DNA from: Pacificispira sp965223125
Lineage (GTDB): Bacteria > Pseudomonadota > Alphaproteobacteria > UBA8366 > Aestuariispiraceae
Reading direction: 5' to 3'
Assembly (NCBI GenBank): GCA_965223125.1
Contig: OZ244984.1
Coordinates: 2,108,001 to 2,172,000 of the forward strand
Length of the DNA stretch: 64,000 bases
The notes under the pieces are model-generated. The model ran no database searches. It worked only from the letters and a program-made list of their open reading frames with translations, and was not told the origin of the DNA. A program made the position numbers and the translations under genes. This document shows positions 62,870 to 64,000 of this stretch, piece by piece (position 1 is the first letter of the stretch; every line of letters starts with the position of its first letter).

Positions 62870-63967
62870 TCAAATATCATCCTCATTGAGGTCTTCGCCC
62901 TCAAAATCCTCATCATCGAAGTCTCCCTCCGTCGCTCCTTCTTCAGAACCGGTCCCGTCGAAATCCTCCTCGTCGCTTTCTTCTTCCGGGGCACCGGGGC
63001 CGCGGCGTTCGGCGCGCGGCGTGCGACCGAACATGTCGCGATAGCATTTCGAGAAATGGGAGGCGGAGGTGAAGCCGCTGGCAAAGGCGACTTCGGTCAC
63101 CGGCATCGTTGTCTGGGTCAGCAGCGTCTTGGCCCGGTTCAGACGCAGGCGCAGATAATAGCGGGCCGGGCTGGTGTTCAGATAGCGCCGGAATAGCCGC
63201 TCCAACTGGCGACGGGACAGGCCAACACGGTCGGCGATTTCGTCGCGGGTCAGCGCTTCCTCGGTATGGCGCTCCATTTCGGAAATCGCCCGGATCAGTT
63301 TTGGATGGCTGATCCGCAGTCGGGCCTGCAAGGGCAGGCGCTGGTCGTCATGGCCTTCGCGCATCCGCTCGTGCATGAACTGCTCGGCCACGGCTGCGGC
63401 AAGATCCGCGCCGTGTTTGGTTGAAATCTCCTGCAGCATCATGTCGAGGCCCGCCACGCCACCGGCACAGGTAAAGCGGTCGCGGTCGATCTCGAACAAT
63501 TCGGCGCGCACATCGAGATCGGGATATTCCTCGGTAAAGCTGTCCAGGTTTTCCCAATGGATCGTGCAGCGATACCCTTTCAACAGACCTGCATGGGCCA
63601 GAACATGCGCGCCGGTGCAGATCGCGCCGATATGACTGCCCTCCCGTGCCCAGCGCCGCAGCCAGCCGAAAACGGCATTGTCCTTGTAGACATGGGCGTC
63701 GATCCCGGAACACAGAATGACATTGCTGGGAGGAAGCTGATAATCCGCAACGGACCGGTCGGTGCCGATCGGAAAGCCGTTGGAGGCCTGCACCGGGTCA
63801 CCATCGCGGCTGGCGGTCTCCCATTTATACAGGATCTTGCCGCTGATCCGGTTGGCCAGCCGCATTGGCTCTACGACACCCGACAAGGCGATCAGGGAGA
63901 AGTTCGGAATCAGCACGAAGACCACACGATCCGGCCCCGATCCCGCAACGGGTTTCAACATCCGCAT
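62870..63967 (-). CDS. GlxA family transcriptional regulator with acidic tail
   Basis: A 365-residue regulator: an amidotransferase-like (DJ-1/PfpI) sensor about 10-190 with FVLIPNFSLIALSGVVEPMR and GAICTGAHVLAHAGLLKGYR, and an AraC DNA-binding domain about 210-320 with VGLSRRQLERLFRRYLNTSP and FASGFTSASHFSKCYRDMFG. It resembles GbdR/ArgR-type activators of amine or amino-acid catabolism. Residues about 325-365 are a highly acidic tail rich in Asp/Glu, not usual for the family. The ATG at 63967 follows GAAGGAT. The gene runs to 33 bases from the window edge. Confidence 0.9.
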   Translation of the reverse strand: MRMLKPVAGSGPDRVVFVLIPNFSLIALSGVVEPMRLANRISGKILYKWETASRDGDPVQASNGFPIGTDRSVADYQLPPSNVILCSGIDAHVYKDNAVFGWLRRWAREGSHIGAICTGAHVLAHAGLLKGYRCTIHWENLDSFTEEYPDLDVRAELFEIDRDRFTCAGGVAGLDMMLQEISTKHGADLAAAVAEQFMHERMREGHDDQRLPLQARLRISHPKLIRAISEMERHTEEALTRDEIADRVGLSRRQLERLFRRYLNTSPARYYLRLRLNRAKTLLTQTTMPVTEVAFASGFTSASHFSKCYRDMFGRTPRAERRGPGAPEEESDEEDFDGTGSEEGATEGDFDDEDFEGEDLNEDDI

Positions 63968-64000
63968 ACAAATCGATCCTTCAGAACAAAGCCGCGCCCC

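Overview
The window is a GC-rich, densely coding chromosomal segment of an alphaproteobacterium, probably a marine or otherwise aquatic heterotroph. The evidence is a Rieske/cytochrome b/cytochrome c1 operon of alphaproteobacterial type, the hisZ-purA pair, an SspB ClpXP adaptor of the alphaproteobacterial form, DUF4170 and DUF985 proteins, a DUF1800/DUF1501 pair, RlmJ, and a dmdA-acuI pair for dimethylsulfoniopropionate (DMSP). Genus cannot be read from the sequence. All calls come from reading translations, motifs and gene order; no database search was run.

Layout. 1-2.8 kb: 5' end of ubiD, a tandem DUF4170 protein and a chemoreceptor. 3.3-6.8 kb: an envelope-type set (periplasmic beta-propeller protein, SH3/coiled-coil/Gln-rich/Cys-rich protein, GGCT-like protein). 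6.9-12.7 kb: dmdA, acuI, a LysE-type exporter, an ABC exporter and an agmatinase-family ureohydrolase. 12.7-14.4 kb: an AT-rich islet with a complete IS1595-family insertion sequence. 14.4-17.2 kb: petABC (bc1 complex) ending in a clear terminator. 17.2-22.9 kb: a methyltransferase divergent from gloB, then GST, DUF985 cupin, Fe-S protein, EamA transporter and a membrane class III cyclase, several translationally coupled. 22.9-29.1 kb: FkbM methyltransferase, VOC protein, DUF1501/DUF1800 pair, and dgcN-dgcA for D-glutamate.

29.1-30.5 kb is a decayed zone: a long G/C-run inverted repeat, an unknown secreted protein and a pseudogene fragment. 30.5-36.6 kb (minus strand) holds class I fumarase, sspB, a GST, a 56-residue two-CxxC protein, a hydroxyacid-oxoacid transhydrogenase and an unknown protein. 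36.8 kb: an orphan HlyC-type acyltransferase. 37.3-44.7 kb: a complete-looking CoA-dependent aerobic 2-aminobenzoate (anthranilate) operon, made of a fused monooxygenase/reductase, SDR, MarR regulator, enoyl-CoA hydratase, acyl-CoA dehydrogenase and CoA ligase, preceded by two AGCTT-centred operator-like sites. 44.7-48.8 kb: PAS histidine kinase, cysteine-dioxygenase-like cupin, cytochrome c, TetR regulator and tRNA-Leu(CAA). 49.0-52.1 kb: a SiaABCD-type partner-switch/diguanylate cyclase operon whose SiaA-like phosphatase carries a PAS-like input. 52.1-57.3 kb: purA, hisZ, a ferredoxin-reductase-type flavoprotein, a class II aldolase and a VOC protein that seems to start at CTG. 57.4-64 kb: polyprenyl diphosphate synthase, an operon of flippase-like protein, methyltransferase-GT2 fusion, methyltransferase and rlmJ, and a GlxA-type regulator with an acidic tail.

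Metabolic theme: respiration (bc1, cytochrome c, quinone side-chain and UbiD genes) sits among uptake and degradation modules for DMSP, anthranilate and D-glutamate that feed CoA thioesters or 2-oxoacids into central metabolism. The parts least explained by known families are the 3.3-6.8 kb envelope set, the orphan HlyC, the PAS-driven Sia-type module and the fused methyltransferase/glycosyltransferase with its histone-like tail.
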